Assembly: GCA_020631045.1 (NCBI GenBank)
Contig: JAHDHZ010000003.1
Location: 19,793-65,608, forward strand
Length of the DNA: 45,816 bases
Direction of reading: 5' to 3'
DNA from: Flavobacteriales bacterium
GTDB taxonomy: Bacteria; Bacteroidota; Bacteroidia; Flavobacteriales_G; JALEGO01
Shown: positions 24,801-33,117 of the stretch, in pieces
Layout: every line of letters begins with the position of its first letter
Numbering within the stretch: position 1 is the stretch's first letter
Notes under the pieces: model-generated
Seen by the model: only the letters and a program-made list of their open reading frames with translations
Database searches by the model: none
What the model was told of the DNA's origin: nothing
Made by a program: the position numbers and the translations under genes

Positions 24801-25688
24801 TTATGACTGATTTCTAGGATGAAAATTCAAAATCTCTTCACGTAAAAATTGATCAGATACATGCGTGTAAATTTCAGTGGTGACAATAGAGCTGTGCCCT
24901 AAGAGCTCTTGTACAACCCTTAAATCTGCTCCTCCTTCAATTAAATGGGTCGCAAAAGCATGTCTGAAACTGTGCGGACTTACCTTTTGCTCGATTTCAG
25001 CTATTTTAGCTTGTTGTTTTACGATGGTAAAAATCATTTCTCGGGTCAAATTTTCGCCTCTTCTGTTTAAAAAAATAAAGTCTTTAAAAGCGGATTTAAT
25101 TGCTTGATGAATGCGCACCTCACTTAGATAAATATTGAGCTGTTTTAAAGCATGAGATCCGATGGGAATGATGCGTTGTTTGTTGCCTTTTCCGATGATG
25201 CGCAATAATTGTTCTTCAAATAAGATGTGCTCAAATTTTAGATTCACAAGCTCTGAGACGCGCAGTCCGCAACCGTATAAGACTTCTATTATGGTCTTGT
25301 TGCGCTGCCCTTGTGGTGCTGAGAGATCAATTGAATCAATGATTTGCTCTATTTGTTCAATTGAGAGTACCTCAGGTAAGGTTCTAGGGAGTTTAGGGCT
25401 TTCGATGAGTTCTGCTGGGTTGATTCTGCACAACTCTTCTTCAATTAAATACAGATAAAAGCTTTTAATACTTGAGATCATTCGGGCTCTTGATGATGGG
25501 CGGTATCCTACATCAAATAAGTCATGTAAAAATGCTTCAAGATCTTTTTTTGAGAGCCCAGAAAGTTCTTTTTGATGATAGAATTGCTGAAGTTTTTCAA
25601 TGTCTGAACAGTAAGCTTGAACAGAGAGGGGGGCGAGAGATTTCTCAAGCTTTAAATATTGGTTAAATCCTGAAATAAAGTGATTCAA
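24801..25688 (-). CDS. xerD: Site-specific tyrosine recombinase XerD
   Basis: This 295-residue recombinase has the N-terminal SAM-like domain (FNQYLKLEKSLAPLSVQAYCSDIEKLQQF) and a C-terminal catalytic domain with the first Arg in YGCGLRVSELVNL, the lysine hairpin (IIGKGNKQRIIPIG), SPHSFRHAFATHLIEGGADLRVVQELLGHSSI (HxxR and the second His) and the nucleophile Tyr in TTEIYTHV. Length and sequence fit the housekeeping XerD that resolves chromosome dimers at dif with XerC. No integron, phage or transposon features surround it, so a mobile-element integrase is unlikely. It is 12 bases downstream of the HAD-family gene. Confidence 0.95.
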   Translation of the reverse strand: MNHFISGFNQYLKLEKSLAPLSVQAYCSDIEKLQQFYHQKELSGLSKKDLEAFLHDLFDVGYRPSSRARMISSIKSFYLYLIEEELCRINPAELIESPKLPRTLPEVLSIEQIEQIIDSIDLSAPQGQRNKTIIEVLYGCGLRVSELVNLKFEHILFEEQLLRIIGKGNKQRIIPIGSHALKQLNIYLSEVRIHQAIKSAFKDFIFLNRRGENLTREMIFTIVKQQAKIAEIEQKVSPHSFRHAFATHLIEGGADLRVVQELLGHSSIVTTEIYTHVSDQFLREEILNFHPRNQS

Positions 25689-25700
25689 GGTAGGTTTAGC

Positions 25701-26123
25701 TTAATCGTCAAACACTTCGATAGAGACCTCTTTTTTAACTAGTTCTGAGAAGGTGCCTTTGTAGCGAGTTGCTTTTACTAGATGGTTGTCGATCCAATGG
25801 TAGTTGCCGCCGCGGGGTTTGTTGTACAGAACACCGTGGTATTTGAACCCATGTTGATCGAGCCAATTTTCTGTGACTTGTTTGTGAGCATCTGTGCGTG
25901 AGGTAAAAAAAGTAATGATGTGGCCTTTCTCATACCAATTGTTTATGGTTTTAAGGGCATCTTCAAAGGGCTTGCATGTAGCCATGCGCTGTGGCTCTTC
26001 ATTCGGAACATCTTCTGTGATGGTTCCGTCGATGTCAATCAGGTAGTTTTTAATTTCTTTTGCAAGTACTGGCGAGGCGTTTAGTCCTTCAGCATCTTTT
26101 ATTTTTTTTAACTCTTGGCCCAT
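25701..26123 (-). CDS. HAD-like phosphatase (often labelled phosphoheptose isomerase)
   Basis: A 140-residue protein with the HAD motif I variant YLIDIDGTITEDVPNEEPQRM (nucleophile Asp in DIDGT), motif II-like FFTSRTDAH and a C-terminal NKPRGGNYHWIDNH segment in place of the usual acidic motif. Homologues in flavobacteria are frequently annotated as phosphoheptose isomerase, but nothing here resembles a SIS-domain isomerase; a small HAD phosphatase is what the sequence supports. The substrate is unknown. It is transcribed away from the eIF1 gene, with a 19-base palindrome in the 41-base gap. Confidence 0.75.
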   Translation of the reverse strand: MGQELKKIKDAEGLNASPVLAKEIKNYLIDIDGTITEDVPNEEPQRMATCKPFEDALKTINNWYEKGHIITFFTSRTDAHKQVTENWLDQHGFKYHGVLYNKPRGGNYHWIDNHLVKATRYKGTFSELVKKEVSIEVFDD

Positions 26124-26129
26124 GTAGAA

Positions 26130-26148
26130 AAGATAAAATATTTATCTT
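26130..26148. promoter_or_regulatory. 19-base palindrome in a divergent promoter gap
   Basis: AAGATAAA-ATA-TTTATCTT is a perfect inverted repeat with 8-base arms and a 3-base centre. It fills the middle of the 41-base gap between the HAD gene (starts at 26123, minus) and the eIF1 gene (starts at 26165, plus). Its position suggests an operator or a symmetric core promoter acting on both genes. It is too AT-rich and too centrally placed to be a good terminator. Confidence 0.4.
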
Positions 26149-26164
26149 GAAACAAAGCGTGAGT

Positions 26165-26503
26165 ATGGGCAGAAAAAACAAAAATAATTCAGGATATGTG
26201 TATTCTACCAATCCTAATTTTTCTTTTGATGATGAGCAAGAGCAAGAATTTGTTGAGCCTTCAGATCAGCTTTTAGAGCTCAAATTTGAAAAAAAAGGTA
26301 GGGGCGGAAAAGTAGCCATTGTGATAGATGGATTTCAAGGATCTGATGAAGATTTAAAAGACTTATCAAAGTTTTTGAAAAATAAATTAGGTGTGGGTGG
26401 AAGCGCCAAAAATGGGCAAATTATTATTCAAGGTAATGTTCGAGACAAGATCAAGGAGTTGTTAGAGCAAAAAGGGTATAAAACCAAGAGAGTAGGGGGG
26501 TAA
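26165..26503 (+). CDS. Translation initiation factor SUI1/eIF1 family (YciH-like)
   Basis: The ATG at 26165 gives a 112-residue protein, MGRKNKNNSGYVYSTNPNF, followed by an acidic linker and the SUI1 domain: KKGRGGKVAIVIDGFQGSDEDLKDLSKFLKNKLGVGGSAKNGQIIIQGNVRDKIKELL. The track's earlier start at 26060 lies inside the HAD gene on the other strand and adds a sequence unlike the family. Bacterial members such as YciH can influence start-codon selection on the 30S subunit; in Bacteroidota the protein is common but its role is poorly defined. Its stop is immediately adjacent to the stop of the convergent T9SS gene. Confidence 0.93.
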   Translation: MGRKNKNNSGYVYSTNPNFSFDDEQEQEFVEPSDQLLELKFEKKGRGGKVAIVIDGFQGSDEDLKDLSKFLKNKLGVGGSAKNGQIIIQGNVRDKIKELLEQKGYKTKRVGG

Positions 26504-28024
26504 TTAATTTTCTATTAAAAGCCTTTCAATATAATTATTACCTTGTGAAGTGATTTCAATAAAGTAAATGCCACTTGGATGATCAATAAGATCTATATCA
26601 ATAGTGTTTGATGAAAAGAATTGCTTGTGTATACTTTTTCCCAGAGGATTTATAATATTAATTAGACCTGAAGCATCTTGTTGATCAAATTTTAGTTGAA
26701 ATATTCCTTTATTAGGATTGGGAAACACTTTGATGTTTTTATTCAAATAATTAGAATTACTAGAGTTAGAAAGAGCTTCTCCAAATATTTTTACATGCCC
26801 GGCAAAACTTCCATTATTATTTGAACTATTTCTAGAGCCAACAGCAAAAATTGAAGCATCAGAACTCATTGAAACAGACCAGCCGAATTGGTCTAAGTTA
26901 TTTTCACCATTCACTTCTGTTTTTTGTGTCCAACTTCCTAAAGAAAATTCATACAACCTGGCCTGACCTCCTTGATAATCTGGAGCATCTTCAATATCAC
27001 CGACTAATAAAAAATTACCGTCACTGCTTATGCTAATTGAATTAATTACAGAATTATAATTACCATTTAAATCAGCTGGTGTGTGTATGTCAGTACCTTT
27101 TTGACTCCATAGATTATTCTGAAATTCAAATACTCTGGCTACAATTGGTCCTGAAAGTGGATCAAGTGTTACTGAAGTTGCGAGAGACTGGCCATTAGAA
27201 GCTATTTTAAGGCAATTACCCATCCAAATTTCTTGGTTAATTCCTGAGAGTGATTGACCTTTCTGGACCCAATTCGAACCTACTAATTCATAAACTTCAA
27301 TAATTCCTTCATCTAAATTATCATCGTTTTGATCATAATATCTAGATGAAATTGCTACCGTGTTACCATCACTACTTATGCTTACTTCTCGACCAAGTTG
27401 TTGATCAGCGAGATCACCAAAAAGATCTTGGCCAATTTGGATCCAGTTATTAGATATGTTTTCATATACTCTTGCGATGCCACATGAATTTACACTATTT
27501 TTATTTGCACCTGGAGAACCCACGATCATCTTGCTACCATCAAAATTCAGTTCAACGGAACTTAAAAGTGCATTTTCTTCATCTCCATTAATGGTTGATC
27601 CAATTTGTTGCCACCCACCAGATAAATATTTAAAGACTTTAACTTGACCAGAAAACTCTTCTGATCCACTTAGCCATGAACCTACCGCAAGAGTCGTACC
27701 ATCTCCACTTATACTGATATCATGTCCAAAATGGTCTTCTATATTCACACCACCAATATCTTGACCAAGCTGAATCCATTCTCCTGAAATTTCTTCAAAC
27801 ACTCTTACATAACCAAAATCATCTTGGCCATCATTTTGAACAGAAACATCTTGTTGAGGTGCACCAATAGCTATTATTTTTCCATTGCTGCTTAGGCTAA
27901 CTGACATTCCGAACCTGTCACCATTAGAGGTTCCGTTGATTACATTTCCTAGTTGGGTCCATTGGCAGTTTGACACAATGCTGATAAACACACAAATAAT
28001 AGTTGTAAAAAATCTGACGTTCAT
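26504..28024 (-). CDS. Secreted seven-repeat beta-propeller protein with T9SS sorting domain
   Basis: The 506-residue protein has a signal peptide (FFTTIICVFISIVSNC) and then seven repeats of about 55-70 residues. Each opens with W-x-Q-x-G (WTQLG, WIQLG, WQQIG, WIQIG, WVQKG, WSQKG, WTQKT), is followed by a strand of the type FGxSVSLSxDGxxxAVG, and closes with a GxVxVFE-like strand. Seven such units predict a seven-bladed propeller. The C-terminal 75 residues (VFPNPNKGIFQLKFDQQ ... LLIEN) form a type A T9SS sorting domain. That domain directs export across the outer membrane and attachment to the cell surface, or release. The ligand is unknown. Confidence 0.9.
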   Translation of the reverse strand: MNVRFFTTIICVFISIVSNCQWTQLGNVINGTSNGDRFGMSVSLSSNGKIIAIGAPQQDVSVQNDGQDDFGYVRVFEEISGEWIQLGQDIGGVNIEDHFGHDISISGDGTTLAVGSWLSGSEEFSGQVKVFKYLSGGWQQIGSTINGDEENALLSSVELNFDGSKMIVGSPGANKNSVNSCGIARVYENISNNWIQIGQDLFGDLADQQLGREVSISSDGNTVAISSRYYDQNDDNLDEGIIEVYELVGSNWVQKGQSLSGINQEIWMGNCLKIASNGQSLATSVTLDPLSGPIVARVFEFQNNLWSQKGTDIHTPADLNGNYNSVINSISISSDGNFLLVGDIEDAPDYQGGQARLYEFSLGSWTQKTEVNGENNLDQFGWSVSMSSDASIFAVGSRNSSNNNGSFAGHVKIFGEALSNSSNSNYLNKNIKVFPNPNKGIFQLKFDQQDASGLINIINPLGKSIHKQFFSSNTIDIDLIDHPSGIYFIEITSQGNNYIERLLIEN

Positions 28025-28093
28025 AAATTTTAAAATTTAATATTTCTCAATATATATATATTCTGAATTAGAAGTAGCTCAAGGTAATTTATT

Positions 28094-28291
28094 TTATAGA
28101 CCTGAAGGCGCACAAGTATACCCTTCGTCTTCTAAGTCATTTAACTCTTCTCCAGTAGCGGTACAGACATCTTCAATGATGGTGTCAGGTAGGTTGTTGT
28201 AATAACGAACGATTTCACATTCATAACATCTTGAACAAGCACTTAGTGCAACAATTATAAAGAGAATAGAAAATAGAAATGGAGCTTTCAT
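28094..28291 (-). CDS. Small cysteine-containing lipoprotein
   Basis: The ATG at 28291 gives 65 residues: MKAPFLFSILFIIVALSACS, a lipoprotein signal with the lipobox ALSAC. After it come four further cysteines (RCYECEIV, DVCTATGEE, GYTCAPSG) that could form two disulfides. The track's 101-residue form starts inside bshA and adds a basic segment that spoils the signal, so the shorter form is preferred. I recognise no function. It is 31 bases downstream of bshA on the same strand and could be co-transcribed. Confidence 0.7.
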   Translation of the reverse strand: MKAPFLFSILFIIVALSACSRCYECEIVRYYNNLPDTIIEDVCTATGEELNDLEDEGYTCAPSGL

Positions 28292-28322
28292 AGTTTTGTT
28301 TTTTTTATCTATTAAACAAGAT

Positions 28323-29462
28323 TTATGCCACTTTATGCTTTTCTTGAATGAGTTGTTCATACAGGGCTTCGTATTTTGGTAAAATTTGAAGAATGTCAAA
28401 TTTTCTGGCTTGATTCAGTGCTGCTTGTTTGAATGTGGGGTAGTGGTTTGATGATAGAATTTCTAAGGCTTTTTGGCCCATTTCTTTTGTATTTCCAACA
28501 GGGCATAAAAAACCTGTTTGACCGTCTATATTGACCTCACTTAATCCACCCACATTAGAAGAGATTACAGGCATACCGCTTGCCATAGCCTCTAAGGCTA
28601 CAAGTCCGAAGCTTTCTTTTTGAGAAGGCAATAAAAATAGATCACCTATGCTGAAAATTTCTTCAATTGTTCTAAGTTTTCCTAAGAAAATAGTGTCAGC
28701 GCAAGTGCCCATTTCTCTGCACATAGCTTCAATAGACTGTCTTTTGGGGCCATCACCAATTAAGATTAATTTGCTTGGTAAATGATCGTGAATTTCTTTA
28801 AAGGTGCGCACAACGTCTTCGACCCTTTTGACTTTTCTAAAGTTTGAGGCATGCATAATGATGCGCTCATTATTTGGTGCGTATTTAATTTTTAATTGCC
28901 TGGTGCTTGTAAGACCTTTATATCGTTTTAAATCAATAAAATTATGAATCACTTGAATTTCTTTTTGAAGATCAAATAGGTCAAGTGTTTCTTGCTTGAG
29001 GCTTTCAGATACTGCAGTGATGGCATCTGATTGATTCATTGCAAAATGAATTACAGGTTTAAACGAAGGATCTTTGCCAACCAGAGTAATGTCGGTACCG
29101 TGTAGAGTAGTAATAATAGGAATGTGAATGCCTTTAGAAGCCAAAATTTTCTTAGCCATATATGCGGCTGAGGCGTGCGGAATAGCGTAATGAACGTGCA
29201 ATAAATCAAGGTTTTCAAAGGTAGCCACATCAACAAGTTTACTAGTCAATGCACTTTCATAGTGTGCAAATTCGAATAAGGGATAATGGGCAACACTTAC
29301 CTGGTGATAAAAAATATTTTCGTTGAAAGCCTCTAACCTAAAGGGCTGATCATAGGCAATAAAATGAACTTGGTGACCCTTTTGAGCAAGGTGTTTTCCT
29401 AGCTCTGTAGCTACCACACCACTTCCGCCAAAGGTTGGATAACAAACAATGCCTATTTTCAT
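28323..29462 (-). CDS. bshA: N-acetyl-alpha-D-glucosaminyl L-malate synthase (bacillithiol synthesis, first step)
   Basis: This 379-residue GT4 enzyme starts MKIGIVCYPTFGGSGVVATELGKHLAQKGHQVHFIAYDQPFRL, the BshA signature with the GGSG loop. It continues with LDLLHVHYAIPHASAAYMAK, THLHGTD-like TLHGTDITLVG, IHNFIDLKRY, HASNFRKVKR and SQKESFGLVALEAMASGMPVISSNVGG (the E-x7-E motif). It joins UDP-GlcNAc to L-malate, the first step of bacillithiol, the low-molecular-weight thiol of many Bacteroidota. The other bsh genes are not in the window. It overlaps the GH3/beta-lactamase gene by 4 bases. Confidence 0.93.
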   Translation of the reverse strand: MKIGIVCYPTFGGSGVVATELGKHLAQKGHQVHFIAYDQPFRLEAFNENIFYHQVSVAHYPLFEFAHYESALTSKLVDVATFENLDLLHVHYAIPHASAAYMAKKILASKGIHIPIITTLHGTDITLVGKDPSFKPVIHFAMNQSDAITAVSESLKQETLDLFDLQKEIQVIHNFIDLKRYKGLTSTRQLKIKYAPNNERIIMHASNFRKVKRVEDVVRTFKEIHDHLPSKLILIGDGPKRQSIEAMCREMGTCADTIFLGKLRTIEEIFSIGDLFLLPSQKESFGLVALEAMASGMPVISSNVGGLSEVNIDGQTGFLCPVGNTKEMGQKALEILSSNHYPTFKQAALNQARKFDILQILPKYEALYEQLIQEKHKVA

Positions 29463-32400
29463 GCTTTTTGATCTTTTTCGGCCTGTTCAATGGCATTGTA
29501 GATGACTTTCATAATACGAGTTCTAACACCTGTATTGATTAGTTTTTTGTTGTTTGCATTCGGGTGTATGCGGTTTGATAAAAAGACATAAACCAGTTCT
29601 TTGTCAGGGTCAGCCCATGCTAGAGTACCCGTAAAACCTGAATGCCCAAAACTTTTGTTAGAAATACCACTGCAAGTTGGTCCGGATGATCCATCCATAG
29701 TGGGTTTGTCAAAGCCAATGGCTCTTCTGTTGTCGTTCTGAGCAAACTGGGTGGTTGAAAATTCTTTAACAACATCTGTTTTTAAATAAAATTCTCCTCC
29801 ATACTTACCCCAATTCATGTACATCTGCATGATTTTGCCCAAATCATTGGCATTTGAAAATAAACCTGCGTGGCCTCCGATTCCACCCATCATGGCAGCT
29901 CCAGGGTCATGTACATCTCCGTGTACCAGTTGCTGTCTAAATAATTTGTCATTTTCTGTAGGTACAATGCGTTGCAACCCAAATTTTTCTCTGGGCAAGT
30001 AAGTCGTAGTCACTAAGCCTAAGCGTTTGTAGAAAAGGTTTTGAACATAGTCTTCTATTGGGATATTGGTAATTAATTCAATGATTTCTTTGCCGAAATA
30101 AAAGCCTAGATCACTGTATCTGTATTTCTTTTTCTCGTTGATTTTAGTTTTAGTAATCGTTCTAAAAACAGTGTCTACATAGTGTCTTGAGATGTATAAA
30201 TTTTCAGCCACACGAATGTCATGATCATCGTCAAATTGATTGGAATAATATTTGGGGTTGGGCCCCTTGCCTTTTCTTAATAAGGTTCTGTAATAAAAAG
30301 GAATCCAAGGCTTAAGGCCTGCTTGATGGGTTAAAATTTGTCTAAAGACTAAGTCTTTGTAATCTGTTGTGTCAACTATATCAGGAATATAGCTAGATAA
30401 AGGATCATCTAGACTAAACTCGCCTGTTCCTTGTAGGTGCATCATACACATCAGGGTAGAGGTAATTTTTGTTATAGAAGCAATGTCATACAGGTCATCG
30501 TTTTGTACTTTGATTAAAGAATCGTAGGTATGATGGCCGAAGCTTTTATTGTAAATTACGCGACCTTTTTGTGCTACATAAACTTGGCAACCAGGCATTG
30601 CTTTAGTTCGAATAGCTTTTTCAACAATGCTATCAATGTAGGTGAGTTGTTTTGAATTTATGCCTAAATCTTCGGGGTTAGCATAATTTAGTCTGGTTTG
30701 GTTTTTAATTTTAATGCCTGTCGATGAGTTGAAAAACTTGTTGCTAACAGGAAGTTCTCCCGTGATGGGCAATCCACCAAAAATAGCTTGGGCAGAAAAC
30801 TTCTGGTGCTCGTCATTGTCGTTGTAGCTCACTAAAATAGAGGCGATATCAGAAATTTTATCAAACTGATTTAATCCGTATGGATTGGCCGGAAAGTTTA
30901 AAATAACCTGCTTGCTTTTTGCGAGTTGCTCTATGAAATCAATGTGTGTTTTTTGAAGGCCGTATTTTTTATATGATCTTTCATTGGTTCCATGAAGGGT
31001 AACAATAATTGGATTGTATTCTTTTAAGGATTCAACAAGTTTAGTTGATTCAGTGGGTGAACTAAAGCTTTGCTTTTGAACAGTATGGCAAGGAGCGTAG
31101 AGTTTTAATGTTTTTTGAAACACATCTTCTGAGCTGGTTCCTAATGCTACACTAGCTATGTTTAGAGTGTCTAGGCGCTTTAAAGGCACTAAATCTTTTT
31201 TGTTTTGAACAAGCGTCAACGACGCTTCTATGAGTTTTCTTCTTTGAGCATTGTAAGATGTTTTATGCAGGTCTTCATATAATTTATTCAGCTCAATGGT
31301 TTGATTTGATTTTTGATCTAATCCTGCCCACTGTTTTGCAATTAATATTTTTTTACACCTTCTGTTGATTTCTTTTTCAGAAATTAACTTTTGATTTAGT
31401 GCATTTTTAATCTCTTGAATGGCTTTGGGCACATCTTCAGAAAACAGTAAGACATCATTACCAGATAGCAGTGCTTTAAGGTCGACTTCTCCGGGTTTAA
31501 AATAGCTGCTTACTCCTTTCATATTCAATGCATCAGTGAATATAAGACCATTGAATTTTAATTCTTTTTTTAAAAGATCAGTAACGATTTTTTTCGACAG
31601 GGTAGAAGCAATTTGTTCACTACTGTCTAAGGCAGGGATATTCAGATGAGCTACCATCACTGAACCCAGGCCTTCGTCAAAAGCTTTTTTGAAAGGATAG
31701 AGCTCAAGTTGTTTGATACGCTCTTTAGAGGCTTTTACGGCAGGCAATGTTTTGTGTGAGTCTTTGTCGGTGTCTCCGTGTCCCGGAAAATGCTTTCCGT
31801 TAGCCATTATACCAGCATCTTGCATACCATGAATGTAGGCCAATCCTTTTTGAGCAACATTTTCTTTATTCTCTCCGAAAGATCGAGAACCAATCACTGG
31901 ATTTTTGGGATTGTTGTTTACATCAAGTACTGGCGCTAAGTTGACATGAATGCCCACGCGTTTGCATTGCTGAGCGATGTCTTGCCCCATTTGATAAATC
32001 AATTCATTGTCTTGAATAGCACCTAATTGCATTTGCCTTGGGTAAGAGATGGTACTGTCTAAGCGCATGGCAAGACCCCACTCTCCATCAATAGAAATCA
32101 AGAGCGGAACTTTTGCTTTAGATTGGTATAGGTTTGTGAGTTGAGCTTGTCTTGCAGGACCACCTTGAAAAAAGATCAATCCACCAATATGGTGCTGCTC
32201 TACAAGATTTATGATGTTTTGCTTGTGGGCCTCTGTTTTATTGGAGTAGGCGGCAACCATAAAAAGTTGACCAATTTTTTCTTCAAGAGTAAGTGTTTTT
32301 AACACTGAATCTGCCCAATCATACTTTAAATGATCATCGTAAATTTTTGCATGTGCGTTTTGAGTTTGCTCATTTTTTTGAGCAGGCTTATTTAAAACAA

Positions 32401-32467
32401 AAGCCAAGCACAGAAATGAGATTGGTAATAGAAAAAGAAAAGAAAACGACTTTAAAAATCGAGACAT
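29459..32467 (-). CDS. Two-domain exported protein: GH3 beta-N-acetylglucosaminidase plus class C beta-lactamase-like domain
   Basis: The 1002-residue protein has a signal peptide (FLFLLPISFLCLAFVL). The GH3 domain (about 45-390) carries GKHFPGHGDTDKDSHKTLP, the His-Asp motif of NagZ-type N-acetylglucosaminidases, and GLIFTDALNMKGVSS with the nucleophile Asp. A GH3 C-terminal-like domain follows. From about 600 there is a serine hydrolase with DIASITKITST (SxxK), YSDLGFYFG (YxN-type) and FGHSGFTG (HxG). This fusion is widespread in Bacteroidota and probably trims peptidoglycan fragments in the periplasm: sugar removal by GH3 and ester or peptide cleavage by the second domain. It is coupled to bshA by a 4-base overlap. 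Confidence 0.92.
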   Translation of the reverse strand: MSRFLKSFSFLFLLPISFLCLAFVLNKPAQKNEQTQNAHAKIYDDHLKYDWADSVLKTLTLEEKIGQLFMVAAYSNKTEAHKQNIINLVEQHHIGGLIFFQGGPARQAQLTNLYQSKAKVPLLISIDGEWGLAMRLDSTISYPRQMQLGAIQDNELIYQMGQDIAQQCKRVGIHVNLAPVLDVNNNPKNPVIGSRSFGENKENVAQKGLAYIHGMQDAGIMANGKHFPGHGDTDKDSHKTLPAVKASKERIKQLELYPFKKAFDEGLGSVMVAHLNIPALDSSEQIASTLSKKIVTDLLKKELKFNGLIFTDALNMKGVSSYFKPGEVDLKALLSGNDVLLFSEDVPKAIQEIKNALNQKLISEKEINRRCKKILIAKQWAGLDQKSNQTIELNKLYEDLHKTSYNAQRRKLIEASLTLVQNKKDLVPLKRLDTLNIASVALGTSSEDVFQKTLKLYAPCHTVQKQSFSSPTESTKLVESLKEYNPIIVTLHGTNERSYKKYGLQKTHIDFIEQLAKSKQVILNFPANPYGLNQFDKISDIASILVSYNDNDEHQKFSAQAIFGGLPITGELPVSNKFFNSSTGIKIKNQTRLNYANPEDLGINSKQLTYIDSIVEKAIRTKAMPGCQVYVAQKGRVIYNKSFGHHTYDSLIKVQNDDLYDIASITKITSTLMCMMHLQGTGEFSLDDPLSSYIPDIVDTTDYKDLVFRQILTHQAGLKPWIPFYYRTLLRKGKGPNPKYYSNQFDDDHDIRVAENLYISRHYVDTVFRTITKTKINEKKKYRYSDLGFYFGKEIIELITNIPIEDYVQNLFYKRLGLVTTTYLPREKFGLQRIVPTENDKLFRQQLVHGDVHDPGAAMMGGIGGHAGLFSNANDLGKIMQMYMNWGKYGGEFYLKTDVVKEFSTTQFAQNDNRRAIGFDKPTMDGSSGPTCSGISNKSFGHSGFTGTLAWADPDKELVYVFLSNRIHPNANNKKLINTGVRTRIMKVIYNAIEQAEKDQKA

Positions 32468-32510
32468 ACAAATACACTTTAATCAATCACTTACAAAATA
32501 CAAAAAATGT

Positions 32511-32533
32511 AAAAAGAGGCTGGTTAAAAGCCT
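32511..32533 (-). terminator. Candidate intrinsic terminator after the nitroreductase gene
   Basis: Read on the minus strand, AGGCT-TTTAACC-AGCCT forms a 5-base-pair stem with a 7-base loop and is followed by CTTTTT. It lies 8 bases after the nitroreductase stop and 43 bases before the GH3 start, so it could separate the GlcNAc kinase operon from the GH3-bshA operon. The stem is short, so termination may be partial. Confidence 0.4.
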
Positions 32534-32541
32534 AGAAATTT

Positions 32542-33117
32542 TTATTTGAATTCTGTGAAGTATTCAATGGGTTTTCTTTGTCCTTTTGGCCAGTCAGATT
32601 TTGGATATCCGAGGTACAAAAAACCTAAACACTTATCTTTTTCAGATAGATTCAGAAAATCAAGCATTTGTTTTGAATATGAAATTTTAGGCGAGGCCCA
32701 AAAAGAGCCGATACCATAGGCAGTAGCCAAAAGCATCATGTTCTGAACAGCACAGCTTACTGCAGCAATTTCTTCGATTTCAGGAATTTTTCCAGTTTCT
32801 TGACGCCTCATGCAAAGTGCAATTACTACAGAGGCTTTAAGGGGTCGAGAAAGGAGTTTTTGATGTTTTTTTTCGTTGAACTGTTCAGTATTTTGCTTGT
32901 ATATCTTGGCAAGTTGTTGGCCCAGTACATTACGCTGTTCATCTTCAAACACTTTAAAATGCCATGGCTGCGTTAACCCATGGGTAGGCGCCCATTTGGC
33001 AGCATTTAGTAGTTTTTCGACAATTTCGCGATGCACTACTCTGTCAGAAAAATCTTCAGGTTTGATGGTTCTTCTGTTTTCAATGACTTCTATAATTTCA
33101 CTTACGTTGTATTTCAA
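32542..33117 (-). CDS. Nitroreductase family flavoprotein
   Basis: The 191-residue protein opens with VIENRRTIKPEDFSDRVVHREIVEKLLNAAKWAPTHGLTQPWHFKVF, the FMN-binding start of the nitroreductase family (R-R-T for the usual RRS, and the AP-SHxxQPW-like segment). It also has AVSCAVQNMMLLATAYGIGSFWASP and ends with GFLYLGYPKSDWPKGQRKPIEYF. It is a predicted FMN-dependent NAD(P)H oxidoreductase of the YdjA-like small subgroup; its natural substrate is unknown. It overlaps the GlcNAc kinase gene by 4 bases. Confidence 0.9.
   Translation of the reverse strand: MKYNVSEIIEVIENRRTIKPEDFSDRVVHREIVEKLLNAAKWAPTHGLTQPWHFKVFEDEQRNVLGQQLAKIYKQNTEQFNEKKHQKLLSRPLKASVVIALCMRRQETGKIPEIEEIAAVSCAVQNMMLLATAYGIGSFWASPKISYSKQMLDFLNLSEKDKCLGFLYLGYPKSDWPKGQRKPIEYFTEFK

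Noticed and set aside
25162-25458. 98-residue plus-strand ORF opposite xerD
   Set aside because: Antisense shadow of conserved catalytic-domain codons; Ser/Cys-rich product with no family.
24801-25688. Tyrosine recombinase as evidence of an integrated mobile element
   Set aside because: The sequence fits housekeeping XerD; no att-like direct repeats, tRNA or phage/transposon genes are nearby.
26060-26164. Longer start for the eIF1 gene as given in the track
   Set aside because: The extra residues lie antisense to the HAD gene and do not match the family; MGRKNKNNSGYVYSTN is the expected start.
28049-28062. Short AT dinucleotide run upstream of the propeller gene
   Set aside because: Only about six units in an AT-rich spacer; no sign of phase variation in the adjoining frame and no promoter spacing that it would alter.
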